NCBI GenBank assembly: GCA_019925795.1
Contig: CM034312.1
Span: 87,830,914-87,894,913 of the forward strand
DNA: 64,000 bases
Direction: 5' to 3'
Source of the DNA: Dendrobium chrysotoxum
Taxonomy: Eukaryota; Streptophyta; Magnoliopsida; Asparagales; Orchidaceae
The notes under the pieces are model-generated. The model did no database searches. It was not told the origin of the DNA and saw only the letters and a list, made by a program, of their open reading frames with translations. Numbering within the stretch: position 1 is the first letter of the stretch; every line of letters starts with the position of its first letter. Below are positions 1-11,800 of the stretch, in pieces. The position numbers were made by a program, and so were the translations under genes.

Positions 1-1437
1 TCATAATATATTTTTTCTTCTAATCTTATTCTTCAACTTTTTCTCCCTCAAATTTTAATAGGTAATTTATGAGTCAACATAGTTACTTATTATATTGCCA
101 ACAAAAAAATTAATATAAGCTAACTTTCTTCAATTAAAAATGTATCTATTTCATTTGCTAAAATAATAAATAGATTAATAATTTCATTAAATTAGATGGT
201 AAAAAAACATGCAATTAGTTTAAAAATGCAACACATATTACAACGCAGTTAAAAAGCTACAAGCTACAAGAATATATATATATACATAAGAAAAGTATTC
301 ATTATTTTTCAAAACTTTATTATTAATTCATATAAAATTAAGAGCCACGAAATTGTATTAGCCAAATAATAAATATTTACAAATAAATAATTAATAACAA
401 TAATTCTGAGATTGAGTGATAAAATTACCTTCCTATCTCATTTATTTCTTTTATATCAAAAGGCATATCCAAAAGTAAGGTTTAATAATAAATTTAGAAT
501 TATTTAAAGGTATTGTATAATAAATATCAAAATTTAGATGCGAGATATATAAATTCATAATAATTTTGCAATATGTATATAAATATCGCTAAAAGATATT
601 AATAGCAAATTAGATTTTAAACGAGCAACAAAAAGCAAATCTAATTTGAAGGATTTTAAGAACTTGTTGTTTGATTGCAAATCAAATAAAATCAAAAGAA
701 GACATCAATAATCTCACATATGATCAGGATATAAATTCAGAACTTTGTTTTTTATTTTATTTTAATGAATCCTCTTCCTGTGGTCATTCACTGAAGAGAA
801 AATATTGAAGAAATAAGAAAGAAGGCATCAATAATCTCACATATGGTCGGGATGTAAATTTAAAGCTTTGTTTTTTATTTTATTTTAATTTTTTATATAG
901 TTTTTCTAATGGTTATAGAACAGATTTGAACATCTCCAAGCCTGATAATGCCCTTACGGCCGTCAAAATATTCATAGGTTATGTCTCTTTGAATTTTAGT
1001 AGACTTTAGAAAAAGAGCATTAACTTCCTTTTGAGAAAGAGGAAACTTCAATAAAACAAAAATTAACATTTGTTCAATCTCATCAACGGGATAAATGTGC
1101 ATTACCTCTAGCCTATAAGTCATAGTCTCGTTTCCTATGTAAAGATACAAAATAGAGAAAAATATATTTTGTGAGTTGTTAAAAACTTTCTCCAAATGAA
1201 ATTAGTAGTAGAAGAAATGAAATATTTTTTTTATTGAAATCGTGACTACTTGATAACCTCTGAAGGCCGGCGGAGAACAGCTGTCGGGAGCGAGAGCTGT
1301 CGGGGGCGAGAGCTGTTGGGTTTGTCTTTCATTTGGGACTTCGTAAGGGAGAGGAAGGAATATATGGCAATTTAGAGTGCTCGAATTATAAATAATTTTT
1401 TCTTATGGGGGAATGTATATCAATACGCTAGATAAAA
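1..1437. other. AT-rich intergenic DNA, no gene seen
   Basis: This stretch is very AT-rich and every reading frame is short. The only order I see in it is a duplicated 69-bp segment, listed separately, and a short TA run near 279-292. I recognise no protein family on either strand. Confidence 0.6.
698..889. repeat. Direct repeat, two 69-bp copies
   Basis: Positions 698-766 and 821-889 are near-identical direct copies. Both run from GAAGRCATCAATAATCTCAC into a shared T-rich tail. A 54-bp non-repeated spacer separates them. It could be a local duplication or two ends of a decayed small element. Confidence 0.75.
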
Positions 1438-1893
1438 AGGTTGCACGCATGAATCCTAAGGGTTGCGATGGAATGCATGAACATGATTTTGTCATTTTTA
1501 TTTTTAAGATTGAGATTTAGTTTATGAAGAGTTGGGGATATGAATAACATAATATAAATGGGTGTTTTATTAATATGAAGGAATACTAAGAAGTATTAGA
1601 ATATTTAAATTATTATTTTATTTATTTAGGGATACAAAGAGCGGAATACAAAAGGTATTTAATGAAATGCGTGTCAAACATTTATCATATAAAAATGCAT
1701 ATATATTTTTAAAATTATTAAAATAAAATGAAGGGTTAGGATAAGTTTTAAATGAATAAAATGAACGATCAGGAGACTAGGAAGGTTGCACATAGGAATC
1801 CCAAGGGTTGCGATGGAATGCATGGATATGATTTTATCATTTTTGTTTTTAAGGTTGAGATTTAGTTTATGAGAGTAGGGAATACGAATAGTG
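1438..1893. repeat. Direct repeat, about 110 bp, offset 345 bp
   Basis: Positions 1438-1548 and 1783-1893 are diverged direct copies sharing GGGTTGCGATGGAATGCATG and the following T-rich segment. The offset is constant at 345 bp, so no indel of size has occurred between them. No coding function is visible. Confidence 0.7.
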
Positions 1894-1939
1894 GAATACA
1901 CATGCTAGAACATAAATCATTGTTTGCCAGAACATTTAT

Positions 1940-3634
1940 AATATTGTATTTTAGGTTCCTTAATTTTTTTCAAAATTTTTGGGCACTGTTGAAATTTTTT
2001 AAGAAATCGATACCTATCGGTACAAGTGTGATTTTTAGGACCGTTAGACATCCATTTTGTAAATCGATTTTACCAAAATTTTCTAAATGAAATTTCTAAT
2101 TTATAAATATTTTTCTGTAATTTTTGGAATTTTGAATTTAAAGATATAAAATATTTTGCATTAAATTAATATTTTAATATTACATAATTAGAATAATTAG
2201 TATTTTAATAAAAAATCTAATTCCACTCATTTATATTATGATAAAATACTTTGCTTATTTCGGTTTTTTCCAAAACAGAGAATAGCTTAGGAGGAAGAGA
2301 GAAAAAGAGAAGTTAGAGAGAGAGAGGAAATCTGATTTTTGGGCGACTTCGGGTCATTTTTGTCCGTCGGCCCAATTGGAAAACTTGTCCGTCTCAAGGT
2401 AAGGCATATTATGCACATCTCAATTTTCAAAAATATTAAATTTTTAGTGAATATTTTGATTAAAATTTTATATCTGTTAGCAAAAAATGAGGATAACTTT
2501 GCATAGGTAAAACTTTCACCTCGTAATTTTTTATATGTTATAAAGATTATGATTATGCATATTTTAAATATTTTTTAGAAAATTTTCATAGGGGGTTTTG
2601 AAATTTGCTGGGTTTTTGTCGAATAGAAAATTATCTGGATTTTAAAAAATAGTGGTGTAGTATAATAAAAGTCATTTTATACAATCCCTTGTAATTTGGC
2701 AAATTTCTGAAAATATGCATTTATGCCTAATTGAATTTTCTATTGTCTACCATTATACAACACTGTGAAATTTTAATATATGCTTAATTACTTTTTAATT
2801 ATTGTAATGTAATGATATTTGTACACATGTGGTTAAATTATATCTGTTGGGAGTTATAAGGGCCAAAATCCTTTGAGATTATATTTGTGTAAGGGAATTG
2901 CTAGGAGTTATAAGGGGCCAGAATCTTTTGAGATTTTGTCTAAGATAGGGATATGTGATATATTCTAGTGCTATAAGTACAAACCAAAAGGGAGCTATAA
3001 GGGGCCAGAATCCTTTGAGATTCTATTTGGGTCCAGGAAGTGTGATCTGAACTACCTTGTGATATGAATTTTAATTTATTTATTTGTTCAATATTATTAT
3101 TTAAATAAGAAAATAACTGTTATGCATTTATTACATCTCTCAGTATAGTGATTTATTTAAATTGCATTTAACTGCTTTTAAATATTCAGCAAAATATTTC
3201 ATAAGAGAATATTTAAAAATTTAGATTGATTTGTGTGGTTTGCTGACCTGTTGTAGCTCACTGTGATTTTGCTTCTGATTTTTAGGATCTGGGAAGGGGA
3301 AAGAGGTTGCGGACTAACAGTTCAGGATCAGATCTAAGATCATAGCTATGTTGCTATGTTGATTTTTATACAGTCATGGCTAGTTAAATTTTTAGTTATG
3401 TAGCTCTTGCATGTAGCAATGTACTGTAGTGTTAATATTTATTTTGATGAAATGGAAAAAATTGGTGGATGAGTTTATTTTTCAGTGTTTGGATATTTTA
3501 GTAGCTATGTAGTCCGTAGTTTATTTCAATAAATATTGGTAGAAAATTTATAATAATTTCAAAACTAGATCTTAGGATTTGCCTGCCACAGCTCAACATG
3601 ATAGGACCTATCCTGATCGGGTTGGGTTGTGACA
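1940..3634 (+). mobile_element. Diverged LTR fragment, same family as the solo LTR at 26.7-28.8 kb
   Basis: The segment aligns by eye with 26,770-28,760. Both carry TTTTTGGGCAC, a GGACCGT block, a purine-rich GAGAGA stretch followed by a GTCTCA/TAAGG block, and a late block in which 'gacctgyt' precedes the 3' end. It ends with TTGTGACA. The left end is not clear. The order of blocks resembles LTRs of chromovirus-type Gypsy elements, but no internal coding region is attached, so the lineage is only a guess. Confidence 0.55.
2850..3025 (+). repeat. Threefold short repeat inside an LTR
   Basis: A roughly 32-bp sentence built on GTTATAAGGGGCCAGAATC then CTTTTGAGATT occurs three times, near 2850, 2909 and 2991. 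The unequal gaps show it is an interspersed triplication, not a clean tandem array. Confidence 0.7.
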
Positions 3635-3699
3635 CATTAATTCTAAAAGTTAGGAATACAGACCGAACCTTGAATTTGAGAGCTATAAGTGTGTAAAAG

Positions 3700-4293
3700 C
3701 CTATAGTTATCATATGAATTGCCTAATATATTGAATAGTAAATAGAATAAGAAACATGAAAAATTAGATATACATTAATGTCTTGTACAGCTTATAATTA
3801 TTATAGAAATTCTCATATTATTTTTAATTAATTGCAAACATGTTTCTTATTTCTTATACGTTGTTTGTGTATTTTATTGAGCTTTAGCTCATTAGTAGTA
3901 GTTGTACCACCAGAAAGGGGAAAGAGCCAATAGGGCACTAGGCAGGAAGGTTAGCTGCATTTTTTGTGTATATATATTTTGGGCGTACATAAAAATCAAA
4001 GTAGAAGCTATACAAACAAACTTTTGGGAATATAAATGCTATTTAAAAGTTTATTAAACTCTGTATTTTATTTGATGTATTTTAAATATGCTTCCAGTTA
4101 TGAAATATGAAATAGAATCTTAACTTTTAAAAAACTTGATGTATTTGGATAATCTAGTTATGTTATTTCCTACTCACTTGATCCCGATATATGTATTTAA
4201 AGATGGGTGTTAGTAAGAGATAGATCTGTTCAAATTCTCCTTCTCTGTTATACTCCATGTTGATTGTATAGGAGTTAAAATAGGGTGTGACAA
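3700..4293 (+). mobile_element. Second partial LTR 3' end
   Basis: This stretch repeats the logic of the previous LTR end. A block TGAGCTTTAGCTCATTAG is followed by a purine-rich AGAAAGGGGAAAGAG block and closes with GGTGTGACA at 4286-4293. It looks like a second, more decayed 3' part of a related LTR. No terminal TG or TSD could be found. Confidence 0.4.
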
Positions 4294-7020
4294 CTATAGG
4301 ACTCCCATTAGAAGAATTCAGACACTCAAATCGAGAGTCTAGCACTGTAGATCCCCTTTCTTTGAGCTGTAGTATTTCTAAGGGAAAGTTTAGTACCAAA
4401 CAGAGATTTCAGTACCGCAGTACCCTCCCTTTAATGTTGCATGGTAGTGCCACCATTACAATGTTGTAATGCTACCAAGGAGAATTTTCTTACTTATTAT
4501 TTTCCTTTCCAACTTCAAACTATAACCTTTTATGACTAAATTAAATATAAAAACTTTAAAATTTACAGAATTTCATCCAACACTAAATAAACTTGCAAAT
4601 ATATTAGATTTAATTTAAGTCATTATATGTAGAATCAACACTATAGAAGTGATTATTACAATAGACTTCCCTCCACCTCTACTTGAAGATCCCTCAGTAA
4701 AAGCTCTTGGGGAGGCTGTCTATTTGCTTTCTTCACTGTGATAGTAGATATTATGTTCTGAGCCTCACCCATCAATCGAGGCACTAAATTAGTGAATTGT
4801 GACATGAAATCTAAACTCATGACTCCCACTGTCTTTTGTATAGACAAAGCCTGACTAAAACTCTGCCCATCTGTCATATATTACTCTTGAGAATTTATAT
4901 AGTCTCAATCACAATACCTATACAATCACATGCAATAACTCAAAATAGTACACATGCATATAAGGGTAGAAAAAGAAATAAACATCTTTAAGTTACCAAA
5001 ATATATATCAATCCTCTATTGATCAGTCCTATGACTCTGTCATAAATTAATTCCTCTAGATTTATTGCTTCGATACCAAAAATATGATAACGACCCAAAA
5101 TGACAACCTTTATATCAGATATGTCATGTTATGTTGGAAGTATAATAGATAATACCAAGATCTATTTGGAAGGAATTATTATTATTTCTATGTATAATAA
5201 AAACAAAGAGCCTCTAATATTTTTAAAATATTATAAATAAAACCATCAATATCTTTTTATTTATATCACATGGCTATATAATTAAAAAAATATCAAATTA
5301 TAATAATTATGGTACATCTATCTCTGTCTATCATCTTATAATATCATCATGAGTACAAATAAATAAATAAATAAACAAATAGATAAATAACAAACTAAGA
5401 AAAGATATACCTATAAATAGAGTTATGCCACCTCTATCTATTCAATCAATTCCTTTCTTTTTTCCTGTTCTAAAATTAACATATGTAGAAAAAGCACAAA
5501 TGAGCACTATTACCTCAATAGGCTATCTGAAACCTACCAAAATTTTTAATATACGAAAAAAAGGATAGTAAATAAATATGTTATTTTATCACTATGTTAG
5601 AACTAGTAAAGTATGTTATAATTATAGGTTTTTTTTTAATAATGCTCATAACAATAATACTAAATACAGTGTCTTAACATATCACATATTTTACTATATT
5701 AAGTCTAATGTCAACATAAAAATTTAATATAAAGACATGTGTTGGACTACAAGATAAATATAACTGAAATAAAATACATTACATCAATTTCTCATTTGGC
5801 CTTATACCTTCCAACTGCTTTATGTGTATAGTATCAAGCCCTTATACAGTCATACCTCTCTTGCTTATATTTTAATTCAACTCATCATTCAAGCTCTTAT
5901 AACTCTCTATGCATAACATGATTCATTTATTCAAGCCCTTATATCTCGCAAAAATATTTCTATACATTCTCCAACAACCTGTAAATTAAACACCATTTTC
6001 TTATATAGATGCTTTATACCACATCGATATTATTGAATTAGGTTTAAATAAATTTAAGTAATTAACATCAGTATAAAATAGTGTATAATAATTTGTAATC
6101 ATAAAAAATAATAAAATTTATAGGATCTACTAGCATACTTAACTCAATATGCAAAAGTATAAAATATGACAACACACAATATTTATAGCTTTATAACAAT
6201 GCTCATGATACTTTACCACATACAATATCAAAATTTGTCAATTTGTCAAAATACCCAAAATGCCACACAATTTGAAATACCTTGTGGAAATTCAAATTAA
6301 TTATATCAATATATGTAGACTGACTAGAACAACAACATACTACAAGTCACACAATGAAAATTTCCTGAATATTGAGATATCTTGATTAAATATAAGAAAT
6401 TTCATAAATAATAAACATATTAAAAATCAAAGTAGGGTAAAGGTCATCTACCTCAAGCCGAATAATTTTTTCAACTGACTAAACGGATGAAATCAATACT
6501 AAGGCTTCTGAATCTCTCTTATGGCCAGACGAATGAAATCAACACTAAGACTTATGTATCTTCTCCCTCCACTCTTTTTATTATTATTCTTCTTCTGCTT
6601 CTTCCTACAGCAACCCACAGCTCAGGGATTGGAAAAGATGGATTCAAGTGGATTTGGATATTTATGAAAAAGATATTTTGTTAAGCGCCAAGGCTTTAGC
6701 ATTGTAGTTCCCCCAAGGGACAAATTTTGTCCTGGAAATAGTGAGATGAGTGCCATAACATCAATATGACATCTATGCAGCACCCCCAAGAGATACTCTC
6801 CACTTATCAATTTTTTTAAAACAAAGCGGCGAGTACTATTTCTCTAACGCGACTATGCCCCCAAGGGACTTTCTTCACTTATCAAATTTTTTGCTCCAAA
6901 TCAAACCACAATCTTTATTGACTAAATTAGGCATAACAATAACTCTAAAATTTAAAGAAGATTAGTGGATGCTAAATAAACTTGCAAGTCTAACCAGGCC
7001 CAAATTAGGTTATTATATTT
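4294..7020. repeat. AT-rich region bounded by a diverged direct repeat
   Basis: About 110 bp at 4518-4630 (TATGACTAAATTAAATATAA onward) recurs as a diverged direct copy at 6910-7018. Both contain ACTAAATAAACTTGCAA. The flanks to the left (4300-4500 and 6680-6900) are also weakly similar. The pair may be the LTRs or LTR remnants of a minus-strand element whose primer-binding site lies near 5070. A 73-codon minus-strand frame at 4656-4877 shows no family I recognise. Between about 5100 and 6900 I see nothing else. Confidence 0.4.
5065..5080 (-). other. Primer-binding-site-like sequence, minus strand
   Basis: On the minus strand the sequence reads TTGGTATCGAAGC, close to the initiator-tRNA-Met primer-binding site TGGTATCAGAGC of plant LTR retrotransposons. 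It lies a few bases after GGGTCGTTATCA, which would be an LTR end in TG...CA form. It suggests a decayed minus-strand LTR element here. Confidence 0.35.
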
Positions 7021-7673
7021 TGGGCGAGTCTTCAGGACTAGGTATATAGGACGAGTCTATGAAGAGCACATAGCGCTGCTAGCTTGGGACGAGTTCGATC
7101 TACAAAGTTATGACTGTAGATTCTCTATATGAAATTTCTTGTATCTTAATTTGAGACGCCCATGAGAGGTGGGTGCTCTTAGTTATATACAATTGTTGTA
7201 GGGGAGCGATTTCTTTTAGGGCAAGTGCCCTTCAAGGTGAGAGCCCACCTAGGCAAGCACTAAGGATGATTATATCCTATGTTTGAACTTCTAGGGTAAG
7301 TATATATGCTGCGATCTCCATAGGGGTGAGTGTTCGTTTGCCGACTGCCCTATAGGACAAGACTCCCTTTGGCCAAGTACTATTTTGACCACATGCTCCT
7401 CCCAATTGAGCCCCTTGGATTGAAACCTGATGAGGTACATGCGAGATGCCTTCATGGGCATATGTGTATACAAAATCATCATAAAATAAAGTGCCTCTTC
7501 TTTGTTCTAAGACTATTCTCCATGCATCATTGTAGAATAACCCAAGTGCAAAACTTTCCTAATCTCTCCTTGAACTCATTGATGCGTGTGCTATCTCTAA
7601 ATCTCATGGGCGACCGGGTATATGTTAGAAGCTTCAAAAACTTCATAAGTATATGCCGCCTGCTCTAGAGTCC
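7021..7673. other. Unassigned region of moderate GC
   Basis: The base composition is less AT-rich than the flanks, and phrases such as 'gacgagt' and 'gggcaagtg' recur, which suggests decayed repeat DNA. Frames up to about 110 codons exist on both strands, but they overlap each other and have no recognisable domain. I do not call a gene. Confidence 0.4.
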
Positions 7674-7701
7674 TCATTAAGATTATGCATAATCTTAATG
7701 A
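7674..7701. repeat. Perfect 28-bp palindrome
   Basis: The left arm TCATTAAGATTATG is followed directly by its exact reverse complement with no spacer. It lies about 1 kb beyond the 3' end of the beta-subunit gene. It could extrude as a cruciform or mark a former insertion. Confidence 0.9.
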
Positions 7702-8064
7702 ATCCCATACGCTTCTAACTAGATCCTTCAGGTCATTACCCTGATCTTATTTATACTCGTAGCATCATAGTGGTTCTCAAATCTTCTTTACCGCTCTTGT
7801 TCTATAAGCCACTTAAAAATCTTTTTATTCCTTGAAAAATCAAGAGGGGTATTATATTTATCAGCTGTGACTGGGCTTCCATGAAGATAAAGTAGATGAT
7901 TCCTCAGGGCCACTTGTTGTAATATCTTGTGGGGTTAGCCGGTCTGCTTTGATTGTTCAAAGTTACACACAAATTCCTTAACATTGATATAAGTGATTTT
8001 TGTGAGTTATTTTCCAATGAGAAGCAAAACTTTTTTCTTACATGGCTTAGATGAATGAAGTCGG

Positions 8065-8193
8065 CTCACATAGCACATCTTGACTTGTTGGTTGAGAGCT
8101 TAGGCTACCAACTAAAAGGTCTTAGATTCGAATCTTTATGTATGCGCTGTGTGTGTGAGTTTGTCTTAATTGGCCTAAATGTCCCAAAAAAAA
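8065..8193 (+). mobile_element. tRNA-derived SINE with target-site duplication
   Basis: The element is about 130 bp, with a tRNA-like head, a B-box-like stretch GATTCGAATC near 8125-8134, an A-box-like GTTGAGAGCTTAGG about 30 bp upstream, and a 3' run of A. Direct repeats flank it: AATGAAGTCGG at 8054-8064 and AATGAAGTCTG at 8194-8204, differing at one base. Head, poly(A) tail and TSD together are diagnostic of a pol III-type SINE. It lies downstream of the beta-subunit gene and has not disturbed it. Confidence 0.8.
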
Positions 8194-8478
8194 AATGAAG
8201 TCTGCTCTGATGCTAGGTGGATATCCTCTTTATTGAATTAGTAGAAAAGATAACGAGGAGATTTTGTTGACTACGGGTTTCCACAGAACTTTAGTAATCA
8301 ACAACATGGATGGATGTCCACAGTGGCTGGTTAGAAGCACCCTGCTGAACAAACCGTCAAAAATATAATAAAAGTATGAGCACAGTTGAAAGGATAGGAA
8401 TCCACATGAAATTCATAAAAGGAAGGCAGTTGCTCTGTCTCAGAACTTCCACAAATCAAAACTCTGCAGCATAATTGA

Positions 8479-8700
8479 ATCCACAAAAATGTGCCATCTG
8501 GATGTCCAAATAATTTAACAGCATCCTCCGGATTATTACAGAATGCCTTTTTCTCAAGCAGTCGACTCCCCACAAATCTGCTTGCATAAACAAATCTCAA
8601 GAATCGAACACCATTTGACTCCAAAAATGTGCCCTCTGGATACAAAATAATTTAACAGTATCCTCCAGATTATTACAGATTGTAAATTTTCTTTTTCTCA
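8479..8700 (-). repeat. Duplicated 3'UTR segment starting at the stop codon
   Basis: Positions 8618-8700 and 8479-8556 are diverged direct copies. On the gene strand both begin TGAGAAAAAG, and the TGA of the proximal copy is the stop codon of the ATP synthase gene. Both then share AATAATC and TGTTAAATTATTT and run to CATTTTTG. The duplication thus starts at the stop codon and repeats the first 80 or so bases of the 3'UTR. Confidence 0.8.
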
Positions 8701-8811
8701 CGCGTTAGATTCCTTGGAAATCTTCTCAGCCTTGGCAATAACCTCATCAATACCTCCGACCATGTAAAATGACTGCTCAGGGAGATCATCATACTTGCCA
8801 TCAAGAACACC
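8698..8811 (-). CDS. ATP2: ATP2 exon 9: C-terminus
   Basis: A 37-codon exon plus stop, from GVLDGKYDDLPEQSFYMVGG to KISKESNA. The acceptor is TTGGCAG. The TGA at 8700-8698 is the first base triplet of the duplicated 3'UTR block. Confidence 0.95.
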   Translation of the reverse strand, partial: GVLDGKYDDLPEQSFYMVGGIDEVIAKAEKISKESNA

Positions 8812-11800
8812 CTGCCAACCAAGTTGTAACAATTCAAGGTTATAATTATAAAAATAAAGGTATGCACTTCTGATTTAAGTTCAATTTACTAAAAAAAACC
8901 TCCACTCTCTTCTTTTGAAGATGCTTTAAAGAACAACAAAAATGCTAAAAACCACTTAGTATAAATAAAACCAACCATTCTAAAAGCATATGATAGTACA
9001 ATCTACAGTATCAAAACTCTTTCTAACCTGGAAGCTAGTGATACACTCTTTCAAATCCACATACTTCCCTGGCGCACCAGTGAAAACTTCAGCAACGTGG
9101 AAAGGCTGGCTAAGAAACCTTTGGATCTTCCGAGCACGAGCAACAGTAAGCTTGTCATCTTCACTAAGCTCATCCATTCCAAGAATTGCAATAATATCTT
9201 GAAGATTCTTGTAGTTCTGAAGAACCTTCTGAACGCCACGGGCAGTGTTATAATGCTCTTCTCCTAATACATGGGGAGAAAGCATTCTAGACGTGGAGTC
9301 CAGAGGATCCACAGCAGGATAGATACCCAGTTCAGAGATCTGGTCGTAAAAAGACAAATCATGACTGAGAAAAAATGCATGCATAATAATTAATCTATTT
9401 AAAAGAATAGATGCTTGTAAGCGAAGGAAGACCAAGAAGATAAAAGAAAACCTGTCTTGACAGCACGGTGGTGGCATCAAGATGGGCAAAAGTTGTTGCT
9501 GGTGCAGGATCTGTCAAATCATCAGCAGGTACATAAATGGCCTGCACGGACGTAATAGAACCCTTCTTTGTTGTTGTGATACGTTCTTGCAGCCCTCCAA
9601 GATCAGTTGCTAAAGTTGGTTGGTAGCCAACAGCAGAAGGAATACGACCAAGTAAAGCAGACACCTCAGAGTTAGCCTGAAAAAATTTCAACTTAATAAG
9701 GCTAAAAAACGGAAAAAGCAAATTGGTAATATGAATGATCCATGGTAGTGGACCAACCTGGGTGAAGCGGAAAATATTATCAATGAAGAGAAGCACATCT
9801 TGCCCTTCAGCATCACGAAAGTATTCCGCCACAGTCAACCCAGTTAGACCAACACGAGCACGAGCACCAGGAGGCTCATTCATTTGCCCGTATACGAGAG
9901 CGCACTTGCTCTCATCCTAGTAACAAGATGCTGAATTATGTCAGTATGAATTAAGACAGAAGATATAAACATATGAACATGAATGATTGCCTGTTTGTCT
10001 CCAAGCTTAATCACACCACTCTCAATCATTTCCCGGTACAAATCATTGCCTTCACGAGTGCGTTCTCCGACACCAGCAAAGACAGAGAAGCCACCTAGCC
10101 GACAAAACATCAAATAATGCACTTAACTTTGACAATCGAAGAAAAAAAAGAATAATGAAACATTTCATCAACTGACCATGAGCTTTAGCAACATTGTTAA
10201 TTAATTCCATGATAAGCACAGTTTTCCCTACGCCAGCACCTCCAAATAGCCCGATCTTGCCACCCCTCTGATAAGGAGCAAGAAGATCCACAACCTTAAA
10301 AATACGAAAGAGAAGGATTAGTTGGCAGAGATGGATAAATGGCTTAATTGAAATGCTCCAACATTGTAAAAACCCGTGTAGAGGATGCGATTGCTAATAA
10401 TGTCAAATTTAGTACCTTAATACCGGTAACAAGGATCTGTTGCTCCGTAGCCTGATCAACAAAGGCAGGTGCTTCACGATGGATGGGAAGGAAATGATTG
10501 GTCTCTATAAAGATTGAAAAGGAATAAAAATCAAGAGCAAATGTGACAAATAACAATGCGGTGAACATCAACTGCTTAAAAAGCTCATCCTACAATCTTA
10601 TTTCAAGAAAATAAAATCAAACCAAAGCATGATAAAAATGGAATTGTAAATCTCAAGCTACGAAAATTACACATAACTTACTTATTTCTCCTCTCTCATC
10701 AATAGGTTCTCCAATAACATTCATGATACGGCCGAGGGTAGACCTACCTACAGGAACCTACAAACAATAGTCAGATATAAGCCAATGAGCATTTGCAGAT
10801 GGATCAGATATAGGAAATACCTACCAATTTTTTATTCTGTGCAAAATAAGGGAACAACCAATAAAAATTCAGCCGCTACACAGTTAGCAGCAAACTTGCC
10901 ATACAAATAAATAATTCACGATCATTTGAGCTTCATTTGCTGCAGCTTAATTTCTCAAGAACATTTCTATTCTGTTTTTTTTTTTCTGAAAACAATTTTC
11001 CTAAGAGAACTTTTTTGAGTCAAGCAGATAAGAAAACTTACAGTTTTTTATATCCATTGGTAGTTTTTCTTAGTCAAAAAGTTATTAAAAACAAAGCCTT
11101 AACCTTCAAAGAGAGAATTATAAAGTCAGATAAACAGAGCATAAACAAAAGTTCCAATTAAAAAGACATTTTTATAGAAAGTAAACAAACCGTGAAAAAA
11201 GAAAAAAACCTTCTTACTGTTTTTAGACCCATGTTTTAAAGAAAAATAGCGATTATTAGTTTGCTATATATTAGATTAGTGGTAGAACTTTATATTAAAA
11301 ACCAGAAGCAAATAACCTGAGCGTGAGAATAACTAAGGCAAGATATGTGCGCTACAAGGTTATAATTAACAAAAAGGACCAAGCGTGAGTCACTATTATA
11401 GTGACTGGCTTATGCCATGAATAGCAGTCACAATCCGCACAACCACCAAACCAAAAGCTAGTCAGAATATTTTAAATAAGGGCAAACCATCAGAAAGTAT
11501 TGCTATTTGCTCCCTTGATAATGTTCTATGATCTAAGGACTTGTTCCAAATTAGTAATCAATTTTGTTAAAGGTAAGCCTAGCTTGCTTGACTTTATGCC
11601 CTATTATGGAGAGGTGAGGTAAAGCTAAGGAGGTGAGGTAAAGCTAAGGCACCTCGCACATCTCGAGTGTCATCACAAGGGCATTGTCTGAATGAATGTT
11701 TTGCATTAAGTCACCACATAATAACGCAAGCATCTTTCCTGAATAGAAGAGACATCTAATAATACTTCAAACATGAAAGATGATTAGTATTTTAATGATG

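Noticed and set aside
8331..8645. 104-codon minus-strand frame downstream of ATP2
   Set aside because: It lies over the duplicated 3'UTR and has no recognisable domain; it is best explained by chance and the repeat.
9977..9990. GT donor a few bases after exon 5 (CAT|GTTCAT)
   Set aside because: It would add four residues (AIIH) into a segment of fixed length in the family. The GC donor gives the exact length.
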